From Eumeta japonica (lineage: Eukaryota; Arthropoda; Insecta; Lepidoptera; Psychidae), in NCBI GenBank assembly GCA_005406025.1, contig BGZK01001571.1:1-64000 (forward strand): a stretch of DNA of 64,000 nucleotides, read 5' to 3'. Positions 14,801-24,500 of the stretch are shown here, piece after piece. The notes beneath the pieces are model-generated. The model ran no database searches and was not told where the DNA came from. It saw only the letters and a list, made by a program, of their open reading frames with translations. The translations under genes and the position numbers were made by a program. Each line of letters starts with the position of its first letter. The first letter of the stretch is position 1.

Positions 14801-15703
14801 CACAAGTCCTAAAGGTCATCATATATTTAAAAAAAGGAAATAATAGATGAAATACATAAGTCATATCCTAATTATTGAAGGAATCAAGAATCCCTTGTTT
14901 ATATGAGTAAATGATTCCGTTCATCAGAATTCTCCGATTTAAAAAACAAGGTGTAGTATAAAATATCAGAATTGGCAATGTTGTGTGTTTATATTACTCC
15001 ATTACACAATCTCATAAAAATACAATTGTAAATTTTGCATAAATAAATTTAAAATCAATGATACATAATATATATTCATGACTTTCTGTGGTAAAACATA
15101 GCTGTCACTTCTTAAACATTATCTTAGATGCAGTGGGATGCCAAAGTTTCTAGCGGTTGTCTTATCAAACCTTATTGAAATATGTAGCACATAAATAGTT
15201 ACAGTAAATAGTAAGACATTCTTGCACTATATAACGGTATTCATCCAAAGAAAGCAAAGCATATGCTCTTCCTACTATAGTACAAAAATAAGTGGCCACT
15301 CATTAATATCTATGAATCAAGAAATGTGAAATAAATGCACCTTATGGTATAGTAATGTTAAGGTTGCTAAAATTTACTGTGAAGATTATTAAGAAATTAT
15401 GAAATCCAAACATAAAAATTGAGATTGTATTTGTTTATCTGGGCTGATTCCTGAAATGGATGGACAGATTTTAGTCAAATTTTTAATAGAGTTTAACTAT
15501 ATTAAATATTCCTTGAGAGATTGGACAAGGGCAAACAAGAATAAAAGGTTATGATTTATTATTTACTAAAATTATAGGTACTATCAAAATTTATTTAAGA
15601 TGCAATTCCGTCAATTTAGTATTCGCAACGAATGAAAATTTTAACCCAATACTTACATAGTTTGAGTAGTTTCAGGTTTCGGAAGCATTTTAGATGGATG
15701 CAT
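2596..15703 (-). CDS. EDC4: Enhancer of mRNA-decapping protein 4 (Ge-1), N-terminal six exons; gene continues left of window
   Basis: EDC4/Ge-1 is the large scaffold that joins DCP2 to DCP1 in P-bodies and promotes removal of mRNA caps. Six exons on the minus strand join without a phase conflict: 15703-15657, 14433-14228, 9760-9654, 5178-5069, 4869-4724 and 2804-2596 (47, 206, 107, 110, 146 and 209 bp; 825 bp, 275 residues, ending in phase 0 at a GTGAGT donor). The protein shows the family's N-terminal WD40 propeller in the known order: SSKVKLKSIVDYNWE and AVHMNGKYLAYSIK (exon 2), GMVRVI...RALIKGMQGE (exon 3), HDLSFAH and ACIDEQGNFYVHK (exon 4), RVVWCPYIPDE (exon 5) and AFSPDGTALATASNDG (exon 6). 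The ATG at 15703 gives a short N-terminus compared with vertebrate EDC4. The C-terminal helical part must lie beyond base 1. Its introns contain an R1-like remnant, hairpins and MITEs, and a hAT copy follows exon 6. No frame damage was seen in the exons. Confidence 0.92.
2805..4723. other. EDC4 intron 5
   Basis: This is AT-rich intronic DNA. Apart from the small inverted-repeat element at 3850-4202, I see no coding sequence or RNA gene here. Confidence 0.7.
3850..4202. mobile_element. small non-autonomous DNA element (MITE-like)
   Basis: GTGACC at 3850-3855 is matched by GGTCAC at 4197-4202. Reading inward from the right end gives GTGACC, ATACGTCCC, GTTTTAA; from the left end it gives GTGACC then GTTTTAA, so the left end looks like the same terminus with a 9-base loss. 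The interior has no ORF and repeats AAAACGGGAC at both ends. Flanking bases are TATT and TTTA, which are not an exact target duplication. The superfamily is unknown. Confidence 0.45.
4724..4869 (-). CDS. EDC4: EDC4 exon 5
   Basis: The acceptor reads TTTAAG and the donor GTAAAC. The exon continues KCTLLAEIRED and contains RVVWCPYIPDED, matching the RR(I/L)WCPFIPE signature of EDC4. A 199-bp intron separates it from exon 4. It ends with one base of a split Ala codon. Confidence 0.9.
5069..5178 (-). CDS. EDC4: EDC4 exon 4
   Basis: The acceptor reads TTACAG and the donor GTAAG. It encodes VHDLSFAHIESEVILACIDE and then QGNFYVHKIEMLDGAL, a WD40 blade. Two bases (AA) are left over; exon 5 supplies G to make Lys. 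Confidence 0.9.
5179..7372. other. EDC4 intron 3, distal part
   Basis: This is AT-rich intron sequence. The only structure noted is the long hairpin at about 5807-5885. No gene or open domain was recognised. Confidence 0.65.
5807..5885. repeat. long hairpin, about 35-base arms and 7-base loop
   Basis: TTCATTCTATCTGCTT (5827-5842) and its exact complement (5850-5865) form the inner stem. The outer parts, GATTGCTAAA on the left and TTTAGCAGTC on the right, continue the pairing with a few mismatches. The result is a single stem of roughly 35 pairs with a short loop. It could be a tiny foldback element. Confidence 0.55.
7700..9400 (-). pseudogene. R1-like non-LTR retrotransposon ORF2 remnant with RNase H
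   Basis: Reading the minus strand from about 9400 down, the pieces are: ESTILLVNTFFPD; the finger motif PFTRAEVKVTLKAF followed by NSPGIDGFT (about 9065-9150); then, after loss of the reverse transcriptase palm, the thumb-side block ATWGLSPEIVRTIYAAL (about 8900-8960); an RNase H start, IVGSHIYTDGSRIEGKV (about 8480-8530); and the tail DEWQQRYAERSTGEIT followed by LTGHSGFA (7975-8110). A Cys/His cluster (CAC...H...C) with two in-frame stops follows at about 7830-7965. The combination of RNase H, the STGEIT tail and the terminal Cys/His cluster fits the R1/I-type group. Frameshifts, stops and the missing palm make it dead. It lies in EDC4 intron 3 in the sense direction. Confidence 0.75.
9654..9760 (-). 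CDS. EDC4: EDC4 exon 3
   Basis: The acceptor reads TTACAG and the donor GTTCGT. It completes the split Ala codon and encodes AANPANPGTWNGMVRVI and then RALIKGMQGE, ending in phase 0. This block corresponds to the MVRVI...RTLLKGF segment of animal EDC4 proteins. Confidence 0.88.
10697..10760. repeat. 19-bp perfect inverted repeat
   Basis: CTATCTAACTCAACAGTTA at 10697-10715 recurs as its exact reverse complement at 10742-10760, with a 26-base spacer. Pairing stops abruptly outside the arms. Confidence 0.7.
11780..12850 (-). repeat. degenerate GGGTTCC dispersed repeat
   Basis: The sequence AGGGTTCCAT (near 12123), followed shortly by ATGGAACCCTA and then a CTGTCTGACGGTCCATCTG stretch, has the typical beginning of a repeat common in moth and butterfly genomes. 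A related sequence in the opposite orientation occupies about 58735-59461. No ORF is present. Confidence 0.5.
13787..13820. repeat. 13-bp hairpin
   Basis: CTACACACAAACA (13787-13799) pairs perfectly with TGTTTGTGTGTAG (13808-13820) across an 8-base loop. Confidence 0.6.
14228..14433 (-). CDS. EDC4: EDC4 exon 2
   Basis: The acceptor reads TTACAG and the donor reads GTAAAA. The exon encodes residues 16-85, from SFSEGDG through the SSKVKLKSIVDYNWE block to LAYSIK, and ends with one base of a split Ala codon. The SKVK...DY.WE and LAY.I blocks are diagnostic of the EDC4 N-terminus. Confidence 0.9.
14434..15656. other. EDC4 intron 1
   Basis: AT-rich intron between coding exons 1 and 2. No feature was recognised. 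Confidence 0.7.
15657..15703 (-). CDS. EDC4: EDC4 exon 1 coding part
   Basis: It starts with ATG CAT CCA at 15703 and ends at a GTAAGT donor (15656-15651). Forty-seven coding bases leave two bases of a split codon, which exon 2 completes as ATA (Ile). The first residues are MHPSKMLPKPETTQT. Confidence 0.75.
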
Positions 15704-15802
15704 TATGTGAGTTGATATTCATTTATACGTGATTTACAGGAGTTTACACAATTATTTCGATTGATTTTGTAAATACGTACTATTTTAATCCGTAGTTTAA
15801 CA

Positions 15803-15808
15803 AACTGA
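15803..15808 (-). promoter_or_regulatory. possible initiator (TCAGTT) of EDC4
   Basis: On the minus strand TCAGTT matches the arthropod initiator consensus and lies about 100 bases upstream of the chosen ATG. No TATA box is obvious. This is a motif match only; cap data would be needed to place the true start. Confidence 0.25.
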
Positions 15809-16117
15809 CCACTCCGGTAACAAACTTTATCTGTAACCCTCAAAAACAGAACTAAAGTTACTATCGCTTCGAAAACCACAGCAAAGTGGCCACTGGTGGC
15901 AAAAACCGAATGAAGTAGACAAACTTCCTATTTTTATAATGTTGCCAGTAGGTGTCTGTCAGTTGTAACAACGACATGAACAAAAAAAGCATACAAATGA
16001 GATAAGAATGCAATGATGGGCAGCGGAATTACAAGATTTGATAAAGTAAATAACGAGCACACAGAGGTTCTTTCGAAGTCGCACTAATCATAGCCAAGAT
16101 GGTGGAAAGCACTGGTG

Positions 16118-16216
16118 GAAAGTCGTATGCAATGGTTCGGACATGTAATGACACATAACGAAGATTACGTCGTGAAAAAGGCCCTAGCTATCCCAGACAA
16201 GAAGAAAGGTAGATAA
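16118..16216 (+). pseudogene. non-LTR retrotransposon ORF, C-terminal scrap
   Basis: One frame reads ESRMQWFGHVMTHNEDYVVK and then KALAIPDKKKGR before a stop at 16214. The RMxWFGHVM...EDYV...RGRP pattern is the usual C-terminal tail of several insect LINE ORFs. Only about 33 codons are recognisable, so the clade cannot be assigned. Confidence 0.55.
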
Positions 16217-17009
16217 CGGCCACAGGCCACGTGATGTACAACCGTTTTTAAAGTAAATGAACAGACAACCTACGACTTCATGAAACGAAGAGGACCCAAG
16301 TATAGGTATAAAGCAAAGAAAATAGAAAAGTTACTAGTAGTTGTTAATTTGTATATATTTTATTATCGAATCAATATTTTTTTATTTATTTCTAAATATT
16401 GATACTTATTTAATAACAGTGTTGTTAGACTTTTAATTAAATACTTATTATTTGTACTTGGGACCAAAATCGTCATATGGATTTATTAAAACTGATAGTT
16501 GTAACAATTTGAAGTCATATTTGTAAAAAAAAATTAAGAATGCAAACAAAAATGTCATCTAAAAAATTAAGGTCTTGCAATGTCCATTTGTTATCTTACA
16601 TTTTCATAAATTCTTTAATTTAATAAATTTAAAAAGCATGTATGTCGAGGACGTTACATAAAATACTTAACACGAAAATTTATAGAGATTCAGAGACATG
16701 CCAGACGCAGACGACGCTTCGCCTGTGCCAGGTGGACCTTAAGCTGACATATTTCAACTTGTTCGGGCGCGCACACGTATATAAATATAGATCGATAGAT
16801 AAATAGAATATACTATCTTTTACTTGCAGCTCCGCCTGCATAGACATAAAATAAATAACTTCATTTTTTATATTGCCATAAAATTATGAAATCAAAATCC
16901 TGATTGCAGTTCTGTTTTTGTCTTAAATAAAATTTTAGAAAACTGTAGAAAAACTATTTCACTTAACAGCTATGAATATTGCAAACACATCTTCTGTGTC
17001 CAAATAAAG

Positions 17010-17385
17010 TAGCATAACAGTTTTCGTGGTGATGGGTTAAACGGTATAGAATTTGATATCTGATGGAGAAATGTAAAAAATAGAGTATCATTCCCCACAT
17101 TATCCACAAAAAATAAATATACGTACCAAATTTCATGGTGATTGGTATAGAAGTTTATATGCTGTAGCGCCATCTGGTGGGAATTTTCGACAATGTGAAT
17201 AACACAAATTTTTTTTCATAGAAAATACACATTCGTGCCAAATTTCGTGGCGATCACTTAAACGGTATGGAAGTTTATATGCTGCAGAGCCATCTGGTAC
17301 AGATTTGAAACATAGAGGTTGGCACAAATAATTATCCAAAATAAATACAGATACGTACCAAATTTCAAGGCCGGTTGAACGATGT
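17010..17385. repeat. degenerate tandem array, about 113-119 bp period, roughly 3.5 units
   Basis: The core CCAAATTTCATGGTGAT or close variants recur at about 17020, 17127, 17240 and 17360. Each is followed by a GTTTATATGCTGYAG block and, in two units, GCCATCTGGT. Short minus-strand reading frames here share HEIWY only because of this repetition. Confidence 0.65.
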
Positions 17386-17400
17386 TGAAATGAAATGATA

Positions 17401-17460
17401 ACACCCACACGCACACACACTCACACACGCACGCACGCCCTTACGCACTCATGCACGCAA
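17401..17460. repeat. CA/CG-type microsatellite
   Basis: An imperfect run of CACACGCACACACACTCACA-type dinucleotides directly follows the 113-bp array, which may have served as a seed for it. Confidence 0.8.
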
Positions 17461-17948
17461 AAAATCACATTTATATGTAGATTACAAGGAGTATAATGGC
17501 CATTAAAAATGATAAGAAGTGCCATCTTCAAACCAAAAGTTCGTACCAGGCCGAAGAGTCAATCCTGTCCACGTGCAAATTAAAAAAAGTTGAATTTTTA
17601 TCTTAAATTAAATCAAACCACTCGGTGTGATAAGTTCTGAGCCAATTTTTGATAGACATTATCAGAAGAGTCGTTTTCGAATCGTTAACGGAAAATATCA
17701 TGAGCACATTGTCTAATAATATGTAAAATGTGTAGTTATGTACTCTATTTATGTAGTGCTATTTTTTGTTTGTGTCATGTAGTACCATTTTTTGTTAGGA
17801 ACACATAACATAACAACAATGTAATTACCCTAAAACTTTATAATTTTTTTTAAGGAACGCTTAAAATTTTTTACCTCTTTTCATCAAACATTCAAACGTG
17901 GATAAATTTGAAAAATTAATCTGTTTTAAAGTACAATGTAACGTATAC

Positions 17949-18058
17949 ACGCTACACACGCACACACTAACGAACACACACGCGTCTTCACGCATGCACA
18001 CTCCCACACACGCACACGCATGCACATACACGCATTCGCAAGCGCACACGCTCACATA
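17949..18058. repeat. CA-rich microsatellite, second tract
   Basis: About 110 bases of imperfect CA/CG repeats, with CACACGCACAC-type units interrupted by T and G. Confidence 0.8.
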
Positions 18059-18525
18059 AATGTATACATGAATTGTTCAATAAGTAATAAGATGTTACAT
18101 TTTTAAAATAATGTGTATACACGCATACCGTAGAAAGTACATATTTTTATCTAACTTGAAATTTCTAGGGACATACTTTTATATTTCCAAATATTTCAAC
18201 TTTATTTTAGGTCAGATTTGTATTGAATAATTTTTATGCATACTATACTAACGTTTGTTTATTAGTAAATTATAGGGTCTTAAATGAAATGATGAGTTTT
18301 TTGAATATTTGAAGAATCTATTCGATTAGACAAAATATTAGTACGTACAATCGTTAATATCTGATTCGGAAAAGTTGTGAATGAACTATCGATATATTGA
18401 TCGAAATTCATTTTGTATCGATGTCTATATGTTGAACATTTTGTATTTGTCACTAATGTACTTGACAGCTGACAAAGCAAACAAGGAGACGGACGAGTTC
18501 AGATTGGAATTGATTTTTTTCAAAG

Positions 18526-18528
18526 ATG
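18526..18528 (+). CDS. fwe: flower exon 1: initiator codon only
   Basis: The ATG is followed at once by a GTGAGT donor, and the next exon begins TCG TTC ACA (Ser Phe Thr), reproducing the family's MSF start. The 5' untranslated part of the exon lies upstream, perhaps from about 18499. Confidence 0.75.
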
Positions 18529-21500
18529 GTGAGTATATTTAGCTAATTTGTTTTATATTAGCCCATTATCTATATTATAATATGCTTTTTCTTTAGTCGT
18601 TCACAGATAAGATTACTATGTTGATGGCCCGGCCTGGGCAGACTCTGCCCAAAAGACGACGTATCTTGGTGGATGCGTTATAGTGCCCGAGGGTTGGGAA
18701 CAGTTGGTGGTTTTCGTGAGTCTTTATTTTGAGAATATATTTTTTAATCACACCTAATTCATATTTTGAACGTAAATTATGATAAAGTATTGATTGGGTT
18801 TTAATGTAAACTGTTTGGTATGAAGCATATACCTTAGGGTTGCTAACCATCCTGTTTTTCCAGGACTTCCTGGCTTTGTAGTGTTCTGGGATGCTTAGGA
18901 TAGTTTGTATGAAGCATTGTGCCCTTTGAAAGCATTCTAATAAGGTCATGTATTTTAAAATTAGCTTGCCATTTTCGCAATCCTTGCATCATGGGCAGAA
19001 TAGTAAGCATAACTATGGAAAGTGACTGAATATGTATTCAGTATACCAGAACATAATACTAATATTGAGAGAGTGTTTTCTCTTATAAATTCTCAGTTGT
19101 CAATAAAATGGAATCCATTACTGTCAATAACAGTAACTGCAATCATCAAAACTATCCATAACAAAGATATGAAATGTGACCTCTTTTTAAATTAATCATT
19201 AAGTACAAATATTAAAGGTAATTGGTGGGACTGAAAAATATAATAAAGATAAATAAGTTTGTAATAGCATTTATTAATTACTAATCTAAGTTTAAAGAAT
19301 TTGTTACAAACTAATCAGTGAGAGATCTGTTATAAGAAATATATACCCTCATCTGTTATTTATTAGTGATAAGAAATAAATTATATACATATTGAAACAT
19401 TGCAAATAGGTTGCCTAGTTAAATTTCGTATGGACGGTATTAAATAATTAAATTTATTTAATCTGCTTCTCTCATTAGTCATTTAAAAAAATGTATACTA
19501 GTTAAGAAAATATACTCAACAGAATTAAAAAAGTAGAGTTTGACTGCTTTCTCTTCTGTGCAACTTTATAATAAGGCAACCTAATACAGTTATATTAGAA
19601 ATAAAATAAGCTTTCATTTGATATAAAATATGATGAAATAACTGATGAGAGTATATTAATAACATTTACTCACCTGTTTGTACCTAGCAAATCCACAGTT
19701 AATAAATGAGAACAGGCAACCTTTACTTTTAATTCTGTTACATATAATCTGTTACCTAGTGTATGATTTTTTAAATAATTAATAAGGGAAGTAGATTAAA
19801 TAAATTAAAATATATAAAATCCATATGAAATTTAACTAGGCAACCTATTTGCAATGTGTATATATATTATCTATCATTAATTTCTTATCATTAATAAATA
19901 ACAAATGAGGGTATATATTTCTTATATCAGATCTTAGATTAAATGTTTTTGTTTTATATTTTAATAACTTGTGTTCAACTCAAATAATTATTGTTTTAAT
20001 ATTTCATTTAAAAATATGATTTTTTTAAATTACTTTAATTTCATTTAACCTATTTTCAATGCATATTAATTTAACTATTGCTATTATATTACTGGGTCTT
20101 GTTTTAAACAGAATTCTTTTTTTTTCCACTTTCAAATCAAATCTAATATAATTGGTATATTTAATTTATTGTTTCATTTGTTTCATATACCTATACACTA
20201 ATTATTAGAACTAGTAATTAGTTTAAAATAAAGTTTCTCTGTTTTCATAAAGTAAATAAAGCTCATTGAATTTCAATATTATTTTATTAATAACAAACAT
20301 TGTCTTGTACTTATCAGGAAGCATTTTATCTATATCATTGTTATTATCTAAAATTTTAACAAATGATACATGTGTTTATAATATGATATATAGTTATGAT
20401 GTTGTATTTGTCATGCAAAATTGATACCTGGTTTTCATTAGCCCAATGCTGAAGCATACCGTTCTACATTTTTTTCTTTCAGATTGAAAAGTTTGAACTT
20501 GTAGCCCTCACACTGGCCCAATGTGGATTGGGGTCTGCTAATAACTGTTGTTACCCATGTGATGACAATGTTTGGGAGTGACAGCTTAGCTTGCTTTCTG
20601 TGGCTTAAAGTGATTCCTTTTAATTTTACTTAGTTAAAATTCATTGGTACGTTCGCCTGCAGTCAGATTTGGAGCCGATACCAAGGGCAGATTCAGGAGG
20701 GAGTTATTGGGGCCATGTCCCTCCTGGGCTAGGTATTTGTCTTACTATTGTAATCAAATGAAAAGTCTTGACTAAACCTTGTAAATGTGTAACCTGCCCT
20801 GACTCAAAGGCTGGATCTGCTCCTGGCCAGTACCTTCTCATTTGAAGGTAACATTCTTAACCACTGAGCTGCTAGCCCTCATGGTTATTATATTCACAAT
20901 GACAATATCTATATCAAACATTTGCTACATTTTAGTACACCCATAACTTTTTTTTAATTTGACAAACTTAGTATAGAGTTATTGACATATTTTTACTGAA
21001 AGCTATATAAGTAATTTAATAATAATTGAATAGAGCAGTAAATTGAAAACATTGTCATGAGATATTGTTTTTTTTTATTTCGCAGTTGCTATTCTACTTG
21101 GACTCCTTAATTGTACTGGCATTTTTTTCCTACAAGGAAATTACTTGATAGCTGGCATTTGGCAGATGTTAGCTGGTTTCGTAGTGTTAGTATGTGAAGC
21201 ACCATGCTGCTGTTTCTTCATAGATTATGTTCAAACCTTTTCTGATAAAATGGAGTCTCGTCCTTATTGGAATAAAGCAATTTTGTATGCTGGATTGGCT
21301 CTACCACCATTCTTCCTTTGTTTCTTTAGTTTTGGAACTTTGTTTGGAAGCGGTTTAATATTTTGTACCGGAGTACTCTATGGAATGATGGCACTTGGAA
21401 AAAAAGCGTCAGCAGAAGATATGCGGTCGTCGGCGGCAACTATCGAAGCTGGTTTAGGACAGTCTAACGTGCCGCACTCAAACCTCGTATCGAACATGCA

Positions 21501-21540
21501 GCCCACCAGCATCACGACGCCGCCTAAAGCAGTTTACTGA
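18526..21540 (+). CDS. fwe: Flower (Cg6151-P family) four-pass membrane protein; exon 2 has an apparent frame break
   Basis: Flower is a small vesicle and plasma-membrane protein linked in flies to calcium entry, endocytosis and cell-fitness comparison. Three pieces on the plus strand, 18526-18528 (ATG only), 18597-18715 and 21086-21540, carry the whole family sequence: MSFTDKITMLMARPGQ at the start, SWWMRYSARGLGTVGG, a hydrophobic segment, AGIWQMLAGFVVLVCEAPCC with the conserved Glu, then SRPYWNKAILYAGLALPP and FGSGLIFCTGVLYGMMALGK, and a polar tail ending KAVY. The coding total is 577 bases. Restoring two bases would give 579 (192 residues), near the 194 of the fly protein. As written, exon 2 reads in frame to a TAG at 18681 (29 residues), and the downstream half is in the +1 frame, so two one-base losses between about 18641 and 18660 are likely. 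This may be a sequencing error or a null allele; the clean state of exon 3 favours error. Confidence 0.88.
18597..18715 (+). CDS. fwe: flower exon 2 (frame-disrupted as assembled)
   Basis: The acceptor is TTCTTTAG and the donor C|GTGAGT. Codons up to CAG at 18639-18641 are in frame with the ATG. From TCT at 18664 the family sequence SWWMRYSARGLGTVGGF continues one frame over and splices correctly into exon 3. The interval between contains TGGGCAGA-C-TCTGCCCA, a perfect 8-bp hairpin, and the run AAAAG. Family proteins suggest one G missing on each side of that region. Confidence 0.85.
19323..19934. mobile_element. foldback (long inverted repeat) element in flower intron
   Basis: The first and last bases are AGATCT at 19323-19328 and 19929-19934. 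Reading inward from both ends gives the same order of landmarks: ATAAGAAATATATACCCTCA, TGTTATTTATTA, CATTGCAAATAGG, TTGCCTAGTTAAATTTC, and further in, AACAGAATTAAAA. Each arm is about 230 bases and the arms match well over most of that length, with small indels. The central 150 bases do not pair clearly. No ORF is present. The structure is that of a foldback or hairpin MITE; its superfamily is not evident. Confidence 0.75.
20660..20885 (-). repeat. SINE-like dispersed repeat, copy 1
   Basis: On the minus strand, GCTCAGTGGTTAAGAATGTT (around 20850-20870) resembles a tRNA A-box region. The body (CATTGGGG/TTATTGGGGCCATG ... TAATCAAAT ... GGCTGGATC) recurs in the same orientation at about 46570-46735. 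A convincing B box was not found, so the tRNA origin is an inference. Confidence 0.45.
21086..21540 (+). CDS. fwe: flower exon 3 (terminal)
   Basis: The acceptor is TTTCGCAG. The first two bases complete a Leu codon. The exon encodes most membrane segments, including the CEAPCC motif and GSGLIFCTGVLYGMMALGKK, then an Ala/Ser-rich cytosolic tail. TGA is at 21538-21540. Possible poly(A) hexamers AATAAA follow at 21927 and 22346. Confidence 0.92.
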
Positions 21541-24500
21541 CCATTTCGCTATAAATAGAATTTTAATGCTGATGCATGCTGACATTTGAAAGAATTTAAT
21601 AGCCAATTCCGAAACTGCACAACTGCAGTTCAATCGATGTATCAATAATTAATTTATTGACCGATTTTTGCTTGTCGGAGCATTAATTGCTTATTTGATG
21701 GCATAATTTTCCTTTCTAGTTTTGATAATTTTGGTTTAGTACATTATTTATTTATATTAACGAAGTATTTAGCATGATATCTAAAATCTCTTGCATCAGG
21801 TGTCAAAGCCAATGTTTTTGATGATATAAGCCACTAAAGATTTCAATTTCACTGCACAGAAAGCTCTAAATGGGCTATTTCTATTTATATTATAGTTTTT
21901 AGGGAAAATGAAGCTGCTCGCAAATTAATAAATCTGTCTAAACAGTATTATATAGACTTCAATTGCCAAATTAAAATGATATGCCTATGTTGCTGCTGAG
22001 TTGCATGATTTTATTTCCTCTAAACTTCTTTGGCAAAGTATATAGGCCTTATTAATCTGTTACCCTGTCACAATTTATGACCTATATTACTTTTCCGGTC
22101 ATACAATATGTTAAAATGTCCAGAATATTTTTTGATATTCCTGGTGTACAACCAGAAAATGTGTGAAAAATACATTACTACACAAGGCTGTATGTTTCAT
22201 ACATACTGATGCAGGATTAAAAAATCTAATCCATTTTATTCTTCACTATGATCTTAGAAACTGAAAGTGAACTTTAATTCATCAAAATCACATAATGTTG
22301 TTGTGTACAACATGTTATGTGCAATGAATTTTAGTTTTTCATTGTAATAAATGGAGATGAGTTATATTACATTGCGTGGCAGTTTATAAAACCTAAAATT
22401 GTAAGTACTCTAAATTTAAAGAATGGAGTTAGGTATTTTAGCTAAGAAAATATATTTTCCCCATTTCTAGTGAATTTTGTCTTAAGTTTTTCATTAAAGA
22501 ATTATATATTTAGATCTCATTTAATCATGGCAGGTTTTTAACAAATTGTTAGCTGGTTTATTAGACATTTTAATTCTATTGTTTCTTAATCTACAAGCAA
22601 GATTAATAACAAAAACAATAAAAATGTAAACAACAAAACAAATGCAGTATGGTAATCATAATTAAATGTCAGGTGTAATATTAAATATTTATATTCTGTT
22701 TAGGTTTATGATGGTTTTCTACATCAAAGATTCTAGTTTCTGCTCAATATTGTTTTAGAGAAATGAAATTATAATTTTTTTCATTCTGAAAATGGGCAAA
22801 TATACGAATATCTGAATTCTTTAAAAAAGTGTATTGAGACTGTATGTTTCTTATTACTAATTTCCAAACCTGGTGGCTCCATCTGTATGAACATTTCTAT
22901 AGCTATTTTATTTTCACTTATATTTCTAATAATAAATATCAAATCTGCTCGTTCAGCTCGAGTACAATTGAGATTATCCATATATCATCATGCATCATCT
23001 AAAATTTTAAGTTTACTAAATTTTTCTTAACTTTTTAGTATTGATGGAAAATGTTATTGAAAAAATATTCCTTCGCATAAAACAACCTTACTTTGGATAA
23101 CTTTTATGAAGATTGAATTCATCCTCAAAAGCATTTTTAAATTTTATATTTTCATCAAACTAAGTTTTAATTTAAATGTTTATCACTACACATACATGGA
23201 TATTGATATAGATTTTTTCATAAATCTACAGATTCTGCACAATTATTTCCTATATATATATAATTACCAATTAAATACATTATGATAATAAAAATGATAA
23301 GAATAGCATTTTAATAATTTATGTCTTTAATAAGCCGGCCTATCAATTTTATTACAGTAAGTAGACATTTTCTGTTTATAGTTGTTATGAAATATGTTAT
23401 ATTTATTTAAAATATTTAGTAGTATTAAAGTAGAATATCTGTTTAAGATTTGAATATTCATACATGTGCATCTGACCTATATACATTTCATAAATTGATA
23501 TTTAACAATATTCAACTTTAAAGATATAAAAAGTTAAATATAGCTTCTAAATATTTTACCTAAAAAATAAATGTATCTAGTGCTACTGTAAAGATGGTTA
23601 CATATTTGAATTATAGCTGTTCTTGTTATTTATAAGCTGGTATATAATAATAGTGGGCAGTTTATGAATTGATTAATGCCCAACCAAGTTACACAATATT
23701 TGATGATGACAAGAATGTTTAAACTATATGACAAGTAATTTTTAAAATCTTTATCACTTTTTTTCTATTCCATTTAAAAAATGACAAACTACACCCTTTC
23801 CAGACCTTGTATCAATATTGTAAAAATTACATATTGTAAGTGTACAAAATTAATGTAAAATTAAATTTTAATTGATTAAGAAATTGCATTTATTTTGGTG
23901 ATTGTATATTTTTAATAATTATCAATATTTTTATAAATTAATGACAATCGGCAAATATTCGAGCATAAATTATTACATCATGCAGATCAACATTTTTTTC
24001 TTTTTGAAATCCAATATCTTGTTAGCAAATCAACAATGTACCTACTTTTAAGCCATCAAGGATATTAAGCAAAAGCTATATATCTATATATTCCATCAAT
24101 ATAAAAAATGTAGTATGTCGCCTTTCAAATGGTTAGAATTATTTAATTATGCATCATTTTATATATAGATACAAATTAAATGGAAATTAATATAGAAAAT
24201 TATCAGTGTTAAAAATTCTTCATTTTTGTATTATATTATTTATGGGTCATTTAATTGGATTTAGCTATTTTATTATTAAACTTGTTCTTTAACTTTACAT
24301 ATACAATTGTATAATAAAATAAGAATTTTACATATTATTCTATATTTTGTATTTATCATGTTATACATGCCAGAAAATTGATTTCTATTATGTTGTAGTT
24401 AAAATGAAGTTTTTCCAATATTAAAATATTTTTTTATAATCACTATTAGATCCATTATAACATACTTTGGGATATAAATATCATTATAAATACATATTAG

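Larger units (their letters stand above)
15809..18480. other. intergenic space between EDC4 and flower
   Basis: The two genes diverge here. The interval contains a non-LTR scrap (16118-16216), a degenerate tandem array (about 17010-17385) and two CA-rich microsatellites. I saw no other gene. Confidence 0.6.
18716..21085. other. flower intron 2
   Basis: The intron contains the foldback element at 19323-19934 and a SINE-like repeat at about 20660-20885. The rest is AT-rich with no recognised function. Confidence 0.65.

Noticed and set aside
18593..18949. 118-residue minus-strand frame over flower exon 2
   Set aside because: Antisense to a recognised coding exon and without known motifs.
20482..20580. 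possible extra flower exon after TTTCTTTCAG
   Set aside because: A good acceptor-like sequence, but the following frame has early stops and no Flower similarity; exon 2 joins exon 3 directly with matching phase.
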